DNA of 64,000 nucleotides, from contig JABCYZ010000001.1 of NCBI GenBank assembly GCA_013289955.1, positions 372,001-436,000 on the forward strand, read 5' to 3'. The stretch's first letter is position 1, and each line of letters opens with the position of its first letter. Both the position numbers and the translations under genes were made by a program. Source of the DNA: Acidobacteriota bacterium. Its GTDB lineage: Bacteria; Acidobacteriota; Terriglobia; Acidiferrales; UBA7541. The notes beneath the pieces were generated by a model. That model saw only the letters and a list, made by a program, of their open reading frames with translations, did no database searches and was not told the origin of the DNA. Shown piece by piece: positions 1-9,815 of this stretch.

Positions 1-300
1 GAGGCGTTTTGGCAGCGCATTTCGCGCTGCAAACCAGAGCGATACAGCACACCCCCGCCGCGCAAAAGTATAAAACTCCCTTGCTCATTCCCAGGCCTTC
101 TAAAAGAGGTTCACAGCGCAACTACAGAAGGCACAAGGTGTGCCACAATCCAGCAAAATTCGCGTGCCGGGGAAGAACGGTAAGTGGTTATTCATGAATA
201 TGTTGCCGACCTGCCGGCGGAGATGGCACAGCCTGGACGCGGAACGTTTCGAAAGCGTTCCAATACGGTCCAGGACTCATTCCAGTTTGGGTCAGCGAAC
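1..300. other. Gene-free stretch with one hairpin
   Basis: No convincing coding region was found before the histidine kinase stop at 348. Short open frames on both strands lack ribosome binding sites and recognisable protein sequence. A 7-bp inverted repeat (GCAGCGC at 12-18, GCGCTGC at 24-30) with a 5-nt loop could form a hairpin. It has no T-run on either side, so I do not call it a terminator. Confidence 0.4.
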
Positions 301-322
301 AGAGGAAAAGAAGCCCCGCTTC
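301..322 (-). terminator. Rho-independent terminator after the histidine kinase gene
   Basis: Read on the minus strand, a perfect 5-bp stem (GAAGC, loop GGG, GCTTC; 322 to 310) is followed directly by TTTTCCTCT. It begins 26 nt past the kinase stop codon. The short stem makes it moderately strong at best. It would mark the 3' end of the long minus-strand gene array. Confidence 0.5.
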
Positions 323-347
323 ACTGCTGACGGCAGGGCGGAGGTTC

Positions 348-1685
348 TCAGATCGGGAGGCGCAATTTCGCCTCGCAGCCACGGCCGTCACGGCGGTTTT
401 GAAGCGTCAAGGTGCCGCCGTGGGCTTCGGCAATCTGGCGGCTGAGGACGAGGCCGATGCCAGATCCGCCCGGTTTGGTCGTGAAGAAGGGAACGAAGAG
501 GTTTGCCGTGTTGGAGATGCCGGGGCCTTCGTCGAGCACCGAGACTTCGAGATAAGAACTGTAGCGGGCCCAGGTCAGTTTCACTCCTCCACCTGTTTCG
601 TGCGCCGCATCGGCGGCGTTGTGAACGAGGTTGATCAGAAGCTGTTCGAGCTGATCGGCGTCCGCCGAAATAACCAGAGGCGGACCTTTCTCCAGGCGTA
701 CTTTAGCGCGCGCCTCCAGCTTGGCGACGCGCGTAATCCACTCCGTCACGTTGACGGGGGCGAGTGTTGGCTGCGGGAGCCGCGCGAGGCGCGCATAGGC
801 GGCCATGAACCGTCCAAGCGCTTCCGTGCGCGAGCGAATGATTCCGAGGCCATGGCGCATGTCTTCCAGAATCGAAGCAGCCGCGCCTCCCTGCAGTTCT
901 GGCACGTTGGCCGTCCCCAGAAGCCCGCTTTCCAGGCTCTGCGCTACGGATTGGATGGGCGCCAGCGAATTATTCAGTTCATGGCCGAGAACGCGGATAA
1001 GCCGTTGCCATGCTTGCCGCTCTTCGTCGCGAAGCGCGCGGCTGAGATCACTGAGCACAATTAGATCGTGCGGCAAACCGCCCTGGCGAAAGGAGCCGCG
1101 CCGCACTCCCCAGCGGCCCGATCCGCCAGGAAAACTCAGCTCCATGGTGCGCGCTGATTCGCCATCGAGACAGGCCTCAAGGCCGAGCTCCGCGGCAGTG
1201 AAGCCCAGAAGCCGCTCGCTGGCTCTTGACAGAAGGCGCTCCCCAGCGCGATTGACGAGGCGCAACTGTCTGCGGTTATCGAATGTGAAGATGGCCACGT
1301 CGATTTCTTCCATGACCGCGCGCAGCAAACCGGTGGCTTCGAGCGCGCCCAAACGTTGCGAGCGGAGCGTTTCGCTCAAGGCGTTGACTTCCAGCATCAC
1401 TTCGCCGAGGGCATCATCGCTGCTGGCGTCGCGCGCCCGGAAAGAAAAATCCTCTTCCCTCATCGCGGAAAGGAGGTTCGACAAAGTTTGCAGGGAAAAG
1501 ACCACGCGGTGCCGCAAGGAAAGTGCGAAGCCCAGCCACAAACTCATAATCAAAAATGTAAGCGTCCAGGCAGTTCGCGACGAGTACGGCCCGTTCCAGA
1601 GGAGAATCAGTGCGATCAACGAACCGGGCAGTCCCGCCGCCAGCGCCAGAAGCTGGATGCGACGTTCGTACGTGAGGCGTTTCAT
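348..1685 (-). CDS. Sensor histidine kinase, NtrY-like
   Basis: This is a 445-residue membrane sensor kinase that should autophosphorylate on His and pass phosphate to the response regulator encoded just upstream. Two membrane segments lie at about residues 9-30 and 38-57, with almost no periplasmic loop. A PAS-like region spans about 119-215. The catalytic core is complete: H-box GHELNN (His235), N-box NLVHNAADA (Asn356), G1 DEGPGI (Asp385), F-box FVPFFTTK and G2 GGSGIGL. The ATG overlaps the regulator stop by 4 bp (ATGA), so the two are translationally coupled. The short loop suggests it senses a membrane or cytoplasmic signal, perhaps envelope state or an ABC partner; that part is inference. 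Family assignment is secure, the signal is unknown. Confidence 0.92.
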   Translation of the reverse strand: MKRLTYERRIQLLALAAGLPGSLIALILLWNGPYSSRTAWTLTFLIMSLWLGFALSLRHRVVFSLQTLSNLLSAMREEDFSFRARDASSDDALGEVMLEVNALSETLRSQRLGALEATGLLRAVMEEIDVAIFTFDNRRQLRLVNRAGERLLSRASERLLGFTAAELGLEACLDGESARTMELSFPGGSGRWGVRRGSFRQGGLPHDLIVLSDLSRALRDEERQAWQRLIRVLGHELNNSLAPIQSVAQSLESGLLGTANVPELQGGAAASILEDMRHGLGIIRSRTEALGRFMAAYARLARLPQPTLAPVNVTEWITRVAKLEARAKVRLEKGPPLVISADADQLEQLLINLVHNAADAAHETGGGVKLTWARYSSYLEVSVLDEGPGISNTANLFVPFFTTKPGGSGIGLVLSRQIAEAHGGTLTLQNRRDGRGCEAKLRLPI

Positions 1686-3058
1686 TCCAAGCCGTGTTTT
1701 TGCAGCCGGCGATACATCGCACTGCGGCTGAGTCCCAGTGCTTTGGCCGCCTGGCTGACGTTTCCGTCGTGGCGAGAGAGCGTGCGCTGGATCAGGTGGC
1801 GCTCGACTTCGTCAAGGCTCATTTCCTCGAGGCGCATGGCGCCGCCTGCAGAGCCCGTGCGCAGGCCGAGGTCGGCAGAACGAACCAACTGGCCTTGAGC
1901 AAGAAGCACGCCGCGCTCTACCGAGTGATCCAGTTCGCGCACGTTTCCTGGCCAGGGATGTTCGAGCAAGAGCTGCGTCGCGCCAGGATCGAAGCCGGAA
2001 ATGCTCTTGCGATAGCGCTGTCCGTACCCGCGGAGAAAATGGTGGGCCAGCAGGGGAATATCTTCGCGGCGCTCGCGCAGCGGCGGAAGATGAATTTCGA
2101 TGGTGTTCAGACGGAAGAGCAGGTCCTGGCGGAAACGCCCGGAGGCCGCCTCGGTATTCACATCGGCGTTGGTGGCCGCCAAAACCCGCACGTTTACGCG
2201 CCGTGTGGAAGAAGAGCCGACGCGCTCAAGCTCGCCGGTTTCGAGGACTCGCAAAAGCTTCGCCTGCAGATTCAGAGGCACATTCGCGATTTCGTCGAGA
2301 AAAAGCGTACTGCCTTCGGCAAGCTCGAAACGCCCGACGCGATCGTTGCGGGCGTCGGTGAAGGCGCCTTTCACGTGGCCGAAAAGCTCGCTCTCGAACA
2401 AGCCTTCCGAAAGGCCGCCAGCGTTCACCGTCACCATCGGCTTTCCAGCTCGCTGCGAAAGCGCATGCAAAGTCTGTGCAACCACTTCTTTTCCGGTGCC
2501 ATGCTCCCCAGTGATCAGGACGCTCGCATCCGAAGGACCTACGCGGCCGATTAGGTCGAGGACTGGCTGCATCACGGCCGCTTCGGCGATGAGTGTGGGG
2601 CGCGACTCGGCGCGGAGCAAGCGATTCTCCGCTTCGAGCCGCGAGGCCTGCCGCAGTGCGTTACGCAGATCGATCTGCGTGCGCAGGATCGTCAGCAGCC
2701 GCGCATTGTCCCAGGGCTTTTGGATGAAATCGCGAGCTCCGCGCCGCATGGCTTCCACGGCGACTTCCACGCTGCTCCAGGCGGTCATCACCACGACGGG
2801 CAGCGTCGAATCCGCCGCCTGGACGCGGCTCAGCAGGTCGAGCCCCTCCTGTCCGGAGGTAGTGTCCCGCGCGTAGTTCAGATCCATGATCACGGCATCG
2901 AACTCGCGCGACTCGATGGCCGCGAGCGCTTCCGCGGGCGAGGCTGCAGATTGGGTCTCATAGCTCTCTCGTTTGAGCAACAGGCGCAGGGCGTCGCGGA
3001 TATCGGCCTGATCGTCGGCCACAAGGACGCGATAGGGATGAATCGTAGGGTTTTTCAT
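1682..3058 (-). CDS. Sigma54-type response regulator (NtrC family) with variant GAFTDA loop
   Basis: This 458-residue regulator has a receiver domain (phospho-acceptor Asp59 in VIMDL, acidic Asp15/Asp16, Lys114), a AAA+ domain (Walker A GEHGTGKE at 184-191, Walker B TLFLDE at 251-256) and a Fis-type helix-turn-helix at about 430-458. The AAA+ loop that contacts sigma54 reads GAFTDA (231-236) and not the canonical GAFTGA, so the fifth residue is Asp in place of Gly. In the family this loop couples ATP hydrolysis to sigma54, so activity on sigma54 should be tested and not assumed. It sits at the 3' end of the ADOP array and is coupled to the kinase gene by a 4-bp overlap, making a cognate pair. 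The array is the most obvious target. Confidence 0.92.
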   Translation of the reverse strand: MKNPTIHPYRVLVADDQADIRDALRLLLKRESYETQSAASPAEALAAIESREFDAVIMDLNYARDTTSGQEGLDLLSRVQAADSTLPVVVMTAWSSVEVAVEAMRRGARDFIQKPWDNARLLTILRTQIDLRNALRQASRLEAENRLLRAESRPTLIAEAAVMQPVLDLIGRVGPSDASVLITGEHGTGKEVVAQTLHALSQRAGKPMVTVNAGGLSEGLFESELFGHVKGAFTDARNDRVGRFELAEGSTLFLDEIANVPLNLQAKLLRVLETGELERVGSSSTRRVNVRVLAATNADVNTEAASGRFRQDLLFRLNTIEIHLPPLRERREDIPLLAHHFLRGYGQRYRKSISGFDPGATQLLLEHPWPGNVRELDHSVERGVLLAQGQLVRSADLGLRTGSAGGAMRLEEMSLDEVERHLIQRTLSRHDGNVSQAAKALGLSRSAMYRRLQKHGLE

Positions 3059-3081
3059 TCGTGTCGGAAGCTAGTCTCTAT

Positions 3082-3110
3082 TTTAAAGCCGCTGCGACAT
3101 CAAAAGCCAA
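3082..3110 (-). promoter_or_regulatory. Possible sigma70-like promoter before the regulator-kinase pair
   Basis: On the minus strand TTGGCT (3110-3105) and TTTAAA (3087-3082) are 17 bp apart, each matching four of six consensus bases. A better -10 (TAAAAT, 3085-3080) overlaps at 19 bp spacing. It would let the two-component genes be transcribed apart from the ADOP gene ending at 3142. Confidence 0.3.
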
Positions 3111-3141
3111 AAGAGCGATAGCTGACGCGGCGGCACAGTCT

Positions 3142-5574
3142 TTATTCATAGCGGAGTGCGACAATTGGATCGACTCGAGTCGCTCGCCGTGCCGGCAACC
3201 AGCAAGCCAGCAGAACGATCGCCGCCAAAGCCAACGCGCCCGTTGCGAACGTTGGCACATCCAGAGCGCCGACGTGAAAAAGCAAATTGCTCATCAAGCG
3301 CGTCAGTGCCATTGCGCCCGCAAGCCCCGCGGCGATCCCCGTCAGCGCCAATCGCAAACCTTGCCGGAAAACCATTTCCAGGATTTCTCTTTGGCTGGCT
3401 CCGAGTGCCATGCGAATACCGATTTCATGTCCGCGCTGCGTGACCATGTAGGCCATGACTCCGTACACGCCAACCGCTGCGAGGAGCAGCGCCAGCACGG
3501 CGAAAGAGCCGATCAACAGCACGGAGAGCCGCCGGGAAGCTGTGTTTTCGTTGACGATGTCCTCGAGCGGACGGAATTCGTAAAGCGGTATATCGGGATC
3601 GAGGGATCGAATCGCCTCTCGCAGTCCCGTCGTCAGCGCAGCGGGATCCGTGGCCGCCGCCGAGCGCACTACGATGCTGCCACCCCCGGCTGGCCGCTGC
3701 GCTTCTGGGACATACATCTCCACACGCGAAGGCTGATCCACGCCGTAGTTCTTCACATGGGCCACGATGCCGACGATCGTCAGCCAATCGGGCTCTTGCC
3801 CAGCTGGGGGAGGGCCGCCGCTGTAGATCCGTTTTCCAAGCACATCCCCCGCAGCAAAGTTTTGTTTTGCAAATGTTTCATCGATGATGCAGACGTGTTG
3901 CGTGTTCTCGTTGTCGTGGTCGTCGAAGTAGCGCCCGCTTAGCAGACGCATGCCCATCACTGGCATCGCCTCCGGAGAAACGCGGCTTATGTCTGCGCTC
4001 GGCAAACGCCCCGGCGGCGGAAGCGGCCTTCCCTCAATCACGTAAGCGTTCTGCGCTCCGCCGAGCAGAGGGTTTTTGTACCCGGCGGCTTCCACGCCCG
4101 GAAGCGACTGCGCTTTCAGGACCAGTTGGCTCACAAAATTACGGCGTTTGGCATCGTCATTGTATTTCGCATCCGGCAGGGACAATCGCGCAGTCAGGAC
4201 GTTTGCCGGGTTGATGCCGCCATCAGCCTGCAGTACACGAAACAGACTCTTGGCCATCAATCCCGCTCCCACCAGAAGCACCAGCGAGACGGCAACCTCT
4301 GCGGCAACGAGAAAATCCCGCAAGCGGCGGCGTCCGCCGCCAGCAGTTCCGGTCCGGCCTCCTTCGCGAAGCGTTTCCTGCACGTCCGCTCTCGAAGCTT
4401 CGAGCGCAGGGAATATCCCGAAGACGACGCCAGTAACGATAGAGAGGCAAAACGTGAAGAAGAGTACGGAACGATCAGCGGAAACTTCGTCCATGCGCGG
4501 CACACCCATGGGCGTGCCACGGACAAGCGCGGCGGTGATCCACACCGCCAGGAGCAGCCCTAACATGCCACCGGCCAGCGAGAGCAGCACACTTTCCGTG
4601 AGCACTTGACGCACCAGCTGCCAACGACCAGCGCCCAAGGCTATCCTCACGGCCAACTCCCGATGACGCTCCACCCCGCGAGCGAGAAGCAGGTTGGCGA
4701 TATTGGCGCACGCGACCAGGAGCACGAAGCCAACCGCCCCCATCAGGACGAGCAGCGAGGGGCGCACGTCCTCAACGATGGCATCGAGGAGAGGCTGCAA
4801 AACGACACTGTCGTCACCGTTCGATTGGGGATAGAGCTCGTCCAGATGCCGGGCGATGCTCTTCATTTCCGCGCGGGCATGATCTACGGTCACTCCGGGC
4901 TTCATGCGGGCGTAGGCATAGATTCCCGGATGGCTGCCGCGATTTGACTCTCCCCCGAGCTCGTCTTCAAGCCGCCAGAGCGAGGTGAAGAGGTCCATCT
5001 GGCGCAGACTGCCATGCAGCCGTGAGGGCAAGACTCCGATCACCGTGAAGGATTGCTGATCGAGTACAAGCTGCTGACCGACAATGCGGGGATCGCGACC
5101 GAACCGGCGCTCCCAGAAGCCCTCGCCAAGCAGCACCACCGGAGCTGCGCCAACCTTGTCATCTTCCGGCGTAAGCTCCCGGCCCAGGATCGGTCTGACC
5201 CGCAAGGTGGGGAAGAAACCTGCCGTAATCCTGCGGAGGCGCAAGCGCTCCGGCTCGCCTCTGCCGGTCAGGACCACATTGTCGCTCTGATATCCCACCA
5301 TGCTTTCAAAGACAGTGTTTTGCGCGCGCCAATCGTTGAAATTCGCCATGGATATGCTCATCTCGGGCACTTGTTCCGACCACTCTCCGAGGTAGACCAG
5401 GCGATTGGATTCGGGATAGGGAAGCGGCCGCAGTAGAACGGCGTTCACGACGCTGAAGATGGCGGTGTTAGCCCCAATGCCGAGCGCAAGCGTGAGAACT
5501 GCTACGGCCGTGAAGCCCGGACTTCTGAGGAGCACGCGGAGGGCATAGCGCATGTCTCGAAGCAAATCTGCCAT
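3142..5574 (-). CDS. ADOP-family ABC transporter permease (copy 1)
   Basis: This is an 810-residue MacB/FtsX-type permease of the acidobacterial duplicated orphan permease type. It starts with the family signature ([20 protein letters not shown]), then a membrane helix at about 21-42 and a large periplasmic MacB-PCD-like domain. A first FtsX bundle follows around 275-400 ([20 protein letters not shown]), then a second periplasmic domain and a second FtsX bundle from about 700 ([20 protein letters not shown]). It ends in the characteristic [18 protein letters not shown]. So it is two MacB-like halves fused, with no ATPase domain. The ATG has AAGGGA 5 nt upstream. It lies 50 bp after the ATPase gene at 5625, the likely energy source. 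Substrate unknown. Confidence 0.93.
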   Translation of the reverse strand: MADLLRDMRYALRVLLRSPGFTAVAVLTLALGIGANTAIFSVVNAVLLRPLPYPESNRLVYLGEWSEQVPEMSISMANFNDWRAQNTVFESMVGYQSDNVVLTGRGEPERLRLRRITAGFFPTLRVRPILGRELTPEDDKVGAAPVVLLGEGFWERRFGRDPRIVGQQLVLDQQSFTVIGVLPSRLHGSLRQMDLFTSLWRLEDELGGESNRGSHPGIYAYARMKPGVTVDHARAEMKSIARHLDELYPQSNGDDSVVLQPLLDAIVEDVRPSLLVLMGAVGFVLLVACANIANLLLARGVERHRELAVRIALGAGRWQLVRQVLTESVLLSLAGGMLGLLLAVWITAALVRGTPMGVPRMDEVSADRSVLFFTFCLSIVTGVVFGIFPALEASRADVQETLREGGRTGTAGGGRRRLRDFLVAAEVAVSLVLLVGAGLMAKSLFRVLQADGGINPANVLTARLSLPDAKYNDDAKRRNFVSQLVLKAQSLPGVEAAGYKNPLLGGAQNAYVIEGRPLPPPGRLPSADISRVSPEAMPVMGMRLLSGRYFDDHDNENTQHVCIIDETFAKQNFAAGDVLGKRIYSGGPPPAGQEPDWLTIVGIVAHVKNYGVDQPSRVEMYVPEAQRPAGGGSIVVRSAAATDPAALTTGLREAIRSLDPDIPLYEFRPLEDIVNENTASRRLSVLLIGSFAVLALLLAAVGVYGVMAYMVTQRGHEIGIRMALGASQREILEMVFRQGLRLALTGIAAGLAGAMALTRLMSNLLFHVGALDVPTFATGALALAAIVLLACWLPARRATRVDPIVALRYE

Positions 5575-5624
5575 GTCGTCCCTTCTCGAGAAACTGAAAA
5601 AACTAGCGGGTTTCCGGCAAGGTG

Positions 5625-6323
5625 TCAGCCGACCCGCGCTGCATTGCTGGTTTCGCTGACCACCCAGCCGTCTTTCAGTTGAATGACCCGATGGCTGTAG
5701 GCGGCGTTCCTCTCCGAGTGCGTCACCTGAATGATGCTGGTGCCGGCTTCGTTCAGCTTACGGAAAAGCTCCATGATCTCTTCGCCTTGCGCCGAGTGAA
5801 GATTTCCTGTCGGCTCATCCGCGAGAATCAGTTTTGGGCTCTGAATCACGGCACGAGCGACGCCCACAAGCTGTTGCTGCCCGCCCGAGAGCTGATTGGG
5901 GAACAAATCCTTTTTGCCAACGATATTGAAACGGTCCAGAATGTCACAGACCAAGCTGACGCGCTCTTTGTGGGGGACGTTTTTATAAGAGAGCGGGATT
6001 TCCAGGTTTTCGAACACCGTCAAGTTGTCGATTAAGTGGTAGCTCTGAAAAACGAAGCCAATGTTGGCTTTGTGGAGCTCGTTGCGCTTTTTCACGTTGA
6101 GCCGGTGAACCGGCTCTCCATTGAAGTAGTACTCGCCTGTCCAGGAGCCATCAAGCATCCCGATGATGCTCAGCAGCGTCGATTTTCCGGCTCCCGAGGG
6201 GCCCATAAAGGTGACAAACTCGCCCGGCTGAATCTCCAGCGACACGCGGCGTAAAACGTAAAACTTGCTGCCGCCGGCTTCGTAAACCTTCTCCATGTTT
6301 CGCAACTGAATCAGTGGTTCCAC
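5625..6323 (-). CDS. ABC transporter ATP-binding protein (LolD/MacB-like), divergent
   Basis: This 232-residue ATPase should power an ADOP permease, most simply the one encoded 50 bp downstream. It has Walker [10 protein letters not shown] (41-49), Q-loop Gln93, signature LSGGQQQ (145-151), Walker B LILADE (165-170) and H-loop His202. Two positions differ from the usual MacB/LolD pattern: the Arg after LSGGQQQ is Leu, and the D-loop reads NLHS (174-177) where LDS is expected. Its paralogue at 9014 keeps both. The gene starts with GTG, supported by AAGGAG 6 nt upstream. A 223-bp gap separates it from the preceding ADOP gene, so it may begin its own transcript. Confidence 0.92.
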   Translation of the reverse strand: MEPLIQLRNMEKVYEAGGSKFYVLRRVSLEIQPGEFVTFMGPSGAGKSTLLSIIGMLDGSWTGEYYFNGEPVHRLNVKKRNELHKANIGFVFQSYHLIDNLTVFENLEIPLSYKNVPHKERVSLVCDILDRFNIVGKKDLFPNQLSGGQQQLVGVARAVIQSPKLILADEPTGNLHSAQGEEIMELFRKLNEAGTSIIQVTHSERNAAYSHRVIQLKDGWVVSETSNAARVG

Positions 6324-6546
6324 GCGCGCTCCTTGGCCGTTATTAAGATAACGCCCGAATCCTCAATCCGTTTCGAGACTATCACACTTAAATCCGCGCC
6401 GCTGTGGGCCTCGGGGGAGGGGCAGACCTGGCCCACGAGAGGCAAACCGCGGGACCAGCGGGTCGCGGCTGCCGTGGATGACGCGGGCGCCTCCCGTACC
6501 ACGCGATAAGCTCGTCCAGCCCTTCTAAGGGCGGGGCGTGACAGAT
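6324..6546 (-). other. Longest gap inside the ADOP array, with two inverted repeats
   Basis: These 223 bp hold no gene. Just past the stop of ADOP copy 2 lies a compact inverted repeat (GCCCTT at 6519-6524, AAGGGC at 6527-6532) without a T-run. Further on is a 7-bp inverted repeat with a 19-nt loop (GTGGGCC at 6404-6410, GGCCCAC at 6430-6436). The gap could carry an attenuator or an internal promoter for the ATPase-ADOP pair downstream, but I found no convincing -35/-10 pair. Confidence 0.35.
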
Positions 6547-8985
6547 TTATTCATAGCGCAGGGCGGTGAGGGGATCCATGCGCACGGCGCGCCGCGCGGG
6601 GAGGTAGCAGGCGACTGTCGCAACCGCAGCCAGAAGCAAGGGAAGCGCTACAAAGGCGAAGGGATCGGCCACTCTCACGCCAAAGAGAATGCTCGAGAGT
6701 GCGTAGGCGATTCCCAAAGCCATCGGCAGACCGATGGCCATGCCGACAATCGTCAGGAACAATCCATTCCGCAGGATCAACCGCTGGACGTCATTCGACG
6801 TTGCGCCCATGGCCATGCGCACGCCAATCTCGTGCGTACGCTCGCCAACGGAGTAGGACATCACGCCGTAGATGCCGACCGAAGCCAGAACCAGAGCAAT
6901 AAGTCCCAGAATAGTCATCATCGCCGCAACATAGGCGATACCTACAATCGAATTCGTGATGACGCGGTCAAAGGGCAGCACATCGAACAGAGGAAGGTCC
7001 GGATCGACTTCGCCGACCGCACTTCGCACCGCCGAAACGGAAGTCAAGGGATCACCATTGGTCCGCAAGACCAGAGAAGTGTAGAAAGGGGGCGCTTGAC
7101 GATAGCTGCGATAAATCGTCGGGTATTCTTGCTTGTCGACCCACGTGTAGTGGACGTCGTCGACGATTCCCACAATCGTCAACCAGGGGCTGTCCGCGTC
7201 GGCCTTCCCGATTTTGAGCTTCTTTCCCAAAGGATTTCCGCCAGAAAAGTAGCGCTTTGCCACGTTCTGGCTAATCACCGCCACTGGCGGCGTGGCATCG
7301 CCGTCCGAATCACTGAGTTCGCGCCCGCCGCGCAAACCAATATTCATCAAACGAAAATAATCCGGGCTGATCGTCTCGACAATCGTGCTGGGTGTCTCGC
7401 CACGCTCTTCAGGAGCGCGCCCTTCGATCGTGAAGGGACTCACGCCCGTGCCACCGCCGCCGGCATAAGGTACGTAGGTGGCGAGCCCAGCGGACTGGAC
7501 ATGCGGCAAAGCAGCAAGCCGCTGCAGCACTTGGGCGTAGAACGCCGTGCGGCCCGGTTTTTCCTTGTACTGCATTTCGGGCAGATCCAAGTTGAGCGTC
7601 AGCACCGTCGCGGGACGAAAATTTTCATGCACGACGATAAGCGCGCGAAAACCCTTAACGAGCAGTCCCGCACCAACCAGAAGGATGAGCGCGAGCGCGA
7701 TCTCGGCGATTACGAGAACGCTACGCAGGCGGTGCCGCGACGGGCCTGTGCTTGCTCCCCTGCCGCTCTCCTTTAGAGTCTCACTGATGTTGGTTTCTGA
7801 ATGGAGCCAGGAGGGAGCTATCCCCGAGACAATGCCGCTCGAGATGGCGATGGCCAGAGTGAACAAAAATGCGTTGGCATCGAGGCGTATCGTGTTCCAG
7901 CCGGCGATGAATTTCGCAACCTCAGGAGGCATGTGGCTCACAATCAAATAGACCCACCACATGGCGAGGAGCAGGCCCAGCACGGCTCCAGCGAGCGAAA
8001 GCAGCACACTCTCGGTCAGCAATTGCCGGATAATGCGGCTCCGGCTCGCTCCCATCGCGGTGCGTACGGCAAGTTCCTTGTGCCGCCCGGTCACTCGCGC
8101 AAACTGCACATTGGCCACATCCGCGCATGCAATCAGGAGAACAAACCCCACAGCGCCCAACAACAAGAAGGTGAACTGCCGCGTGAGACTATCTGTCGCA
8201 AAATTGGGAATCGTCAGCACGCGAAGCGTCCAGCCTTTATAAGCATCGGGATAAGCTTCGGCTTGCTGTACCGCGATGGTGCGCATCTCGGCGGTAGCCT
8301 GTTGAACAGAAACCTGCGGCTTCAGGTGGGCCAGCACCCACAAGTAGCGTGAGTCACGAATCGTCCGTTGCTTGGCATTAAAAGAGAGTGGCACCCATGC
8401 TTCTGCGGGCTTCGGATAATCAAATCCCTTGCGCATCACTCCGACAATTTCAAGGGTCTTGCCATCGACTTTGATTTTCTTGCCGAGGATCAGCGGATCG
8501 GACGCGTATCGCCGCTCCCAGAGGCCGTAACTGAGGACGATGACTTGATCTTTTCCAACCTGGTCTTCTTCGGGTAGGAAGGTACGGCCCATAAGGGGAT
8601 GCACGCCGAGCAAATCGAAGAAATTCGGGCTGATCGCGAAGGCTTGTGCCTTTTCAGCTTCCCGGTCGCCGGTTAAATTGATGGTGTCCCAAACGTACGC
8701 TCCCATTTTATCGAAAGAGTGCGCTTGTGCTTTCCATTCGAGATAGGTGACTGGCGAAACGGAATTGGTGTCAATGCCCTGGGAGGGGCGCGAGTCGACA
8801 AGAGCCACAATGCGGTCCGAATTCTCGAAGGGAACGGGATGGAGCAGGAAGGCTTCAGCCACGCTGAACATCGCTGCGTTTACGCCGATGCCCAGCGCCA
8901 ACGCGGCAACGCACACCAGTGTGGTCAGCCGATGCTTGACGAGCATCCGCACACCATAGCGGATGTCCTGCCCGATGGTTCCCAT
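6547..8985 (-). CDS. ADOP-family ABC transporter permease (copy 2)
   Basis: This is an 812-residue duplicated FtsX-type permease. I placed the start at 8985 because the protein then begins MGTIGQDIRYGVRMLVKHRL, the usual ADOP opening, with AAAAGGGG just upstream. A longer frame to 9063 would overlap the ATPase gene and add an atypical basic leader. The first helix (TLVCVAALALGIGVNAAMFS) departs somewhat from the [20 protein letters not shown] pattern of the other copies. The two FtsX blocks are clear (FARVTGRHKELAVRTAMGAS and VGIYGVMSYSVGERTHEIGV), and the end is YLPARRAVRMDPLTALRYE. It lies 28 bp after the 9014 ATPase, which is probably its partner. Substrate unknown. Confidence 0.92.
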   Translation of the reverse strand: MGTIGQDIRYGVRMLVKHRLTTLVCVAALALGIGVNAAMFSVAEAFLLHPVPFENSDRIVALVDSRPSQGIDTNSVSPVTYLEWKAQAHSFDKMGAYVWDTINLTGDREAEKAQAFAISPNFFDLLGVHPLMGRTFLPEEDQVGKDQVIVLSYGLWERRYASDPLILGKKIKVDGKTLEIVGVMRKGFDYPKPAEAWVPLSFNAKQRTIRDSRYLWVLAHLKPQVSVQQATAEMRTIAVQQAEAYPDAYKGWTLRVLTIPNFATDSLTRQFTFLLLGAVGFVLLIACADVANVQFARVTGRHKELAVRTAMGASRSRIIRQLLTESVLLSLAGAVLGLLLAMWWVYLIVSHMPPEVAKFIAGWNTIRLDANAFLFTLAIAISSGIVSGIAPSWLHSETNISETLKESGRGASTGPSRHRLRSVLVIAEIALALILLVGAGLLVKGFRALIVVHENFRPATVLTLNLDLPEMQYKEKPGRTAFYAQVLQRLAALPHVQSAGLATYVPYAGGGGTGVSPFTIEGRAPEERGETPSTIVETISPDYFRLMNIGLRGGRELSDSDGDATPPVAVISQNVAKRYFSGGNPLGKKLKIGKADADSPWLTIVGIVDDVHYTWVDKQEYPTIYRSYRQAPPFYTSLVLRTNGDPLTSVSAVRSAVGEVDPDLPLFDVLPFDRVITNSIVGIAYVAAMMTILGLIALVLASVGIYGVMSYSVGERTHEIGVRMAMGATSNDVQRLILRNGLFLTIVGMAIGLPMALGIAYALSSILFGVRVADPFAFVALPLLLAAVATVACYLPARRAVRMDPLTALRYE

Positions 8986-9013
8986 AACGGCCCCTTTTGA
9001 GTCGGACGCCTTC

Positions 9014-9721
9014 CTACACGCTGACGCCGGCTTCCTTTGTTTCTTCGACGATACGGCCGTCAAACAGGTGGATGGTGCGTTCCGCGAAGTTTGCGTAGCG
9101 CTGGTCGTGGGTCACCATGCAAACGGTGGCGCCATTGCGGTGCAAATCGCGGAGCAGTTCCATGACGGCTTCGCCGTTCTTCGAGTCCAGGTTACCGGTC
9201 GGCTCGTCGGCCATCAGGATAAGAGGATCGCCGACCAGAGCGCGGGCAACCGCGACACGCTGTTGCTGACCGCCCGAGAGTTGCGAGGGGTAATGCCGCA
9301 GCCGGTGGGCCATGCCGACGCGTTCGAGCGCGTTCTGCACCTTCTGCTTGCGCTCCGCGGAGCTCGTTCCGCGGTAGGTCAGCGGCAGCTCCACGTTCTC
9401 GTACACCGTGAGGTCGCCAATCAGGTTAAACGCCTGGAAGATGAATCCGATCTCGCGATTGCGGATGCGCGTGCGCTCGCTGATCGTGAGCTTCCCGACG
9501 GGCTGACCATTCAGCATGTAGGTCCCGTCGCTCGGCGAATCGAGCAAGCCCAGAATCGAGAGCAGCGTCGACTTGCCGCAGCCCGAAGGCCCGGCGATCG
9601 AGATGTATTGACCTTTCTTGATCTCGAGATGGATTTCCTCAAGTGCATGCGTTTCCACTTCGTCGGTCAGGAAGACTTTCTTTACGCCTTCCATTTTGAT
9701 CAGTGTAGCTGTGTCTGACAT
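9014..9721 (-). CDS. ABC transporter ATP-binding protein (LolD/MacB-like), canonical
   Basis: This 235-residue ATPase has every expected motif: Walker [10 protein letters not shown] (44-52), Q-loop Gln96, signature LSGGQQQRV (148-156), Walker B LILMADE (167-173), D-loop LDS (178-180) and His205. It resembles the ATPase part of MacB and LolD, which drive export or lipoprotein release without moving substrate through the membrane by themselves. GGAGACGA before the ATG is a good ribosome binding site. It has five ADOP genes upstream and one 28 bp downstream, so a single canonical ATPase may serve several permeases. That sharing is inference from the gene count. Confidence 0.95.
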   Translation of the reverse strand: MSDTATLIKMEGVKKVFLTDEVETHALEEIHLEIKKGQYISIAGPSGCGKSTLLSILGLLDSPSDGTYMLNGQPVGKLTISERTRIRNREIGFIFQAFNLIGDLTVYENVELPLTYRGTSSAERKQKVQNALERVGMAHRLRHYPSQLSGGQQQRVAVARALVGDPLILMADEPTGNLDSKNGEAVMELLRDLHRNGATVCMVTHDQRYANFAERTIHLFDGRIVEETKEAGVSV

Positions 9722-9815
9722 TTCGTCTCCTTAAGCGATATTTGACTTGAAACTCATCCTACAAGCTTTTTGCCGTGCTCCCGACTGCTGATTCACTCGC
9801 CCAAAACCGGTACGC

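Noticed and set aside
6430..6460. Sigma54-like TGG...TTTGC before the divergent ATPase gene
   Set aside because: The spacing between the GG and GC elements is one base too long.
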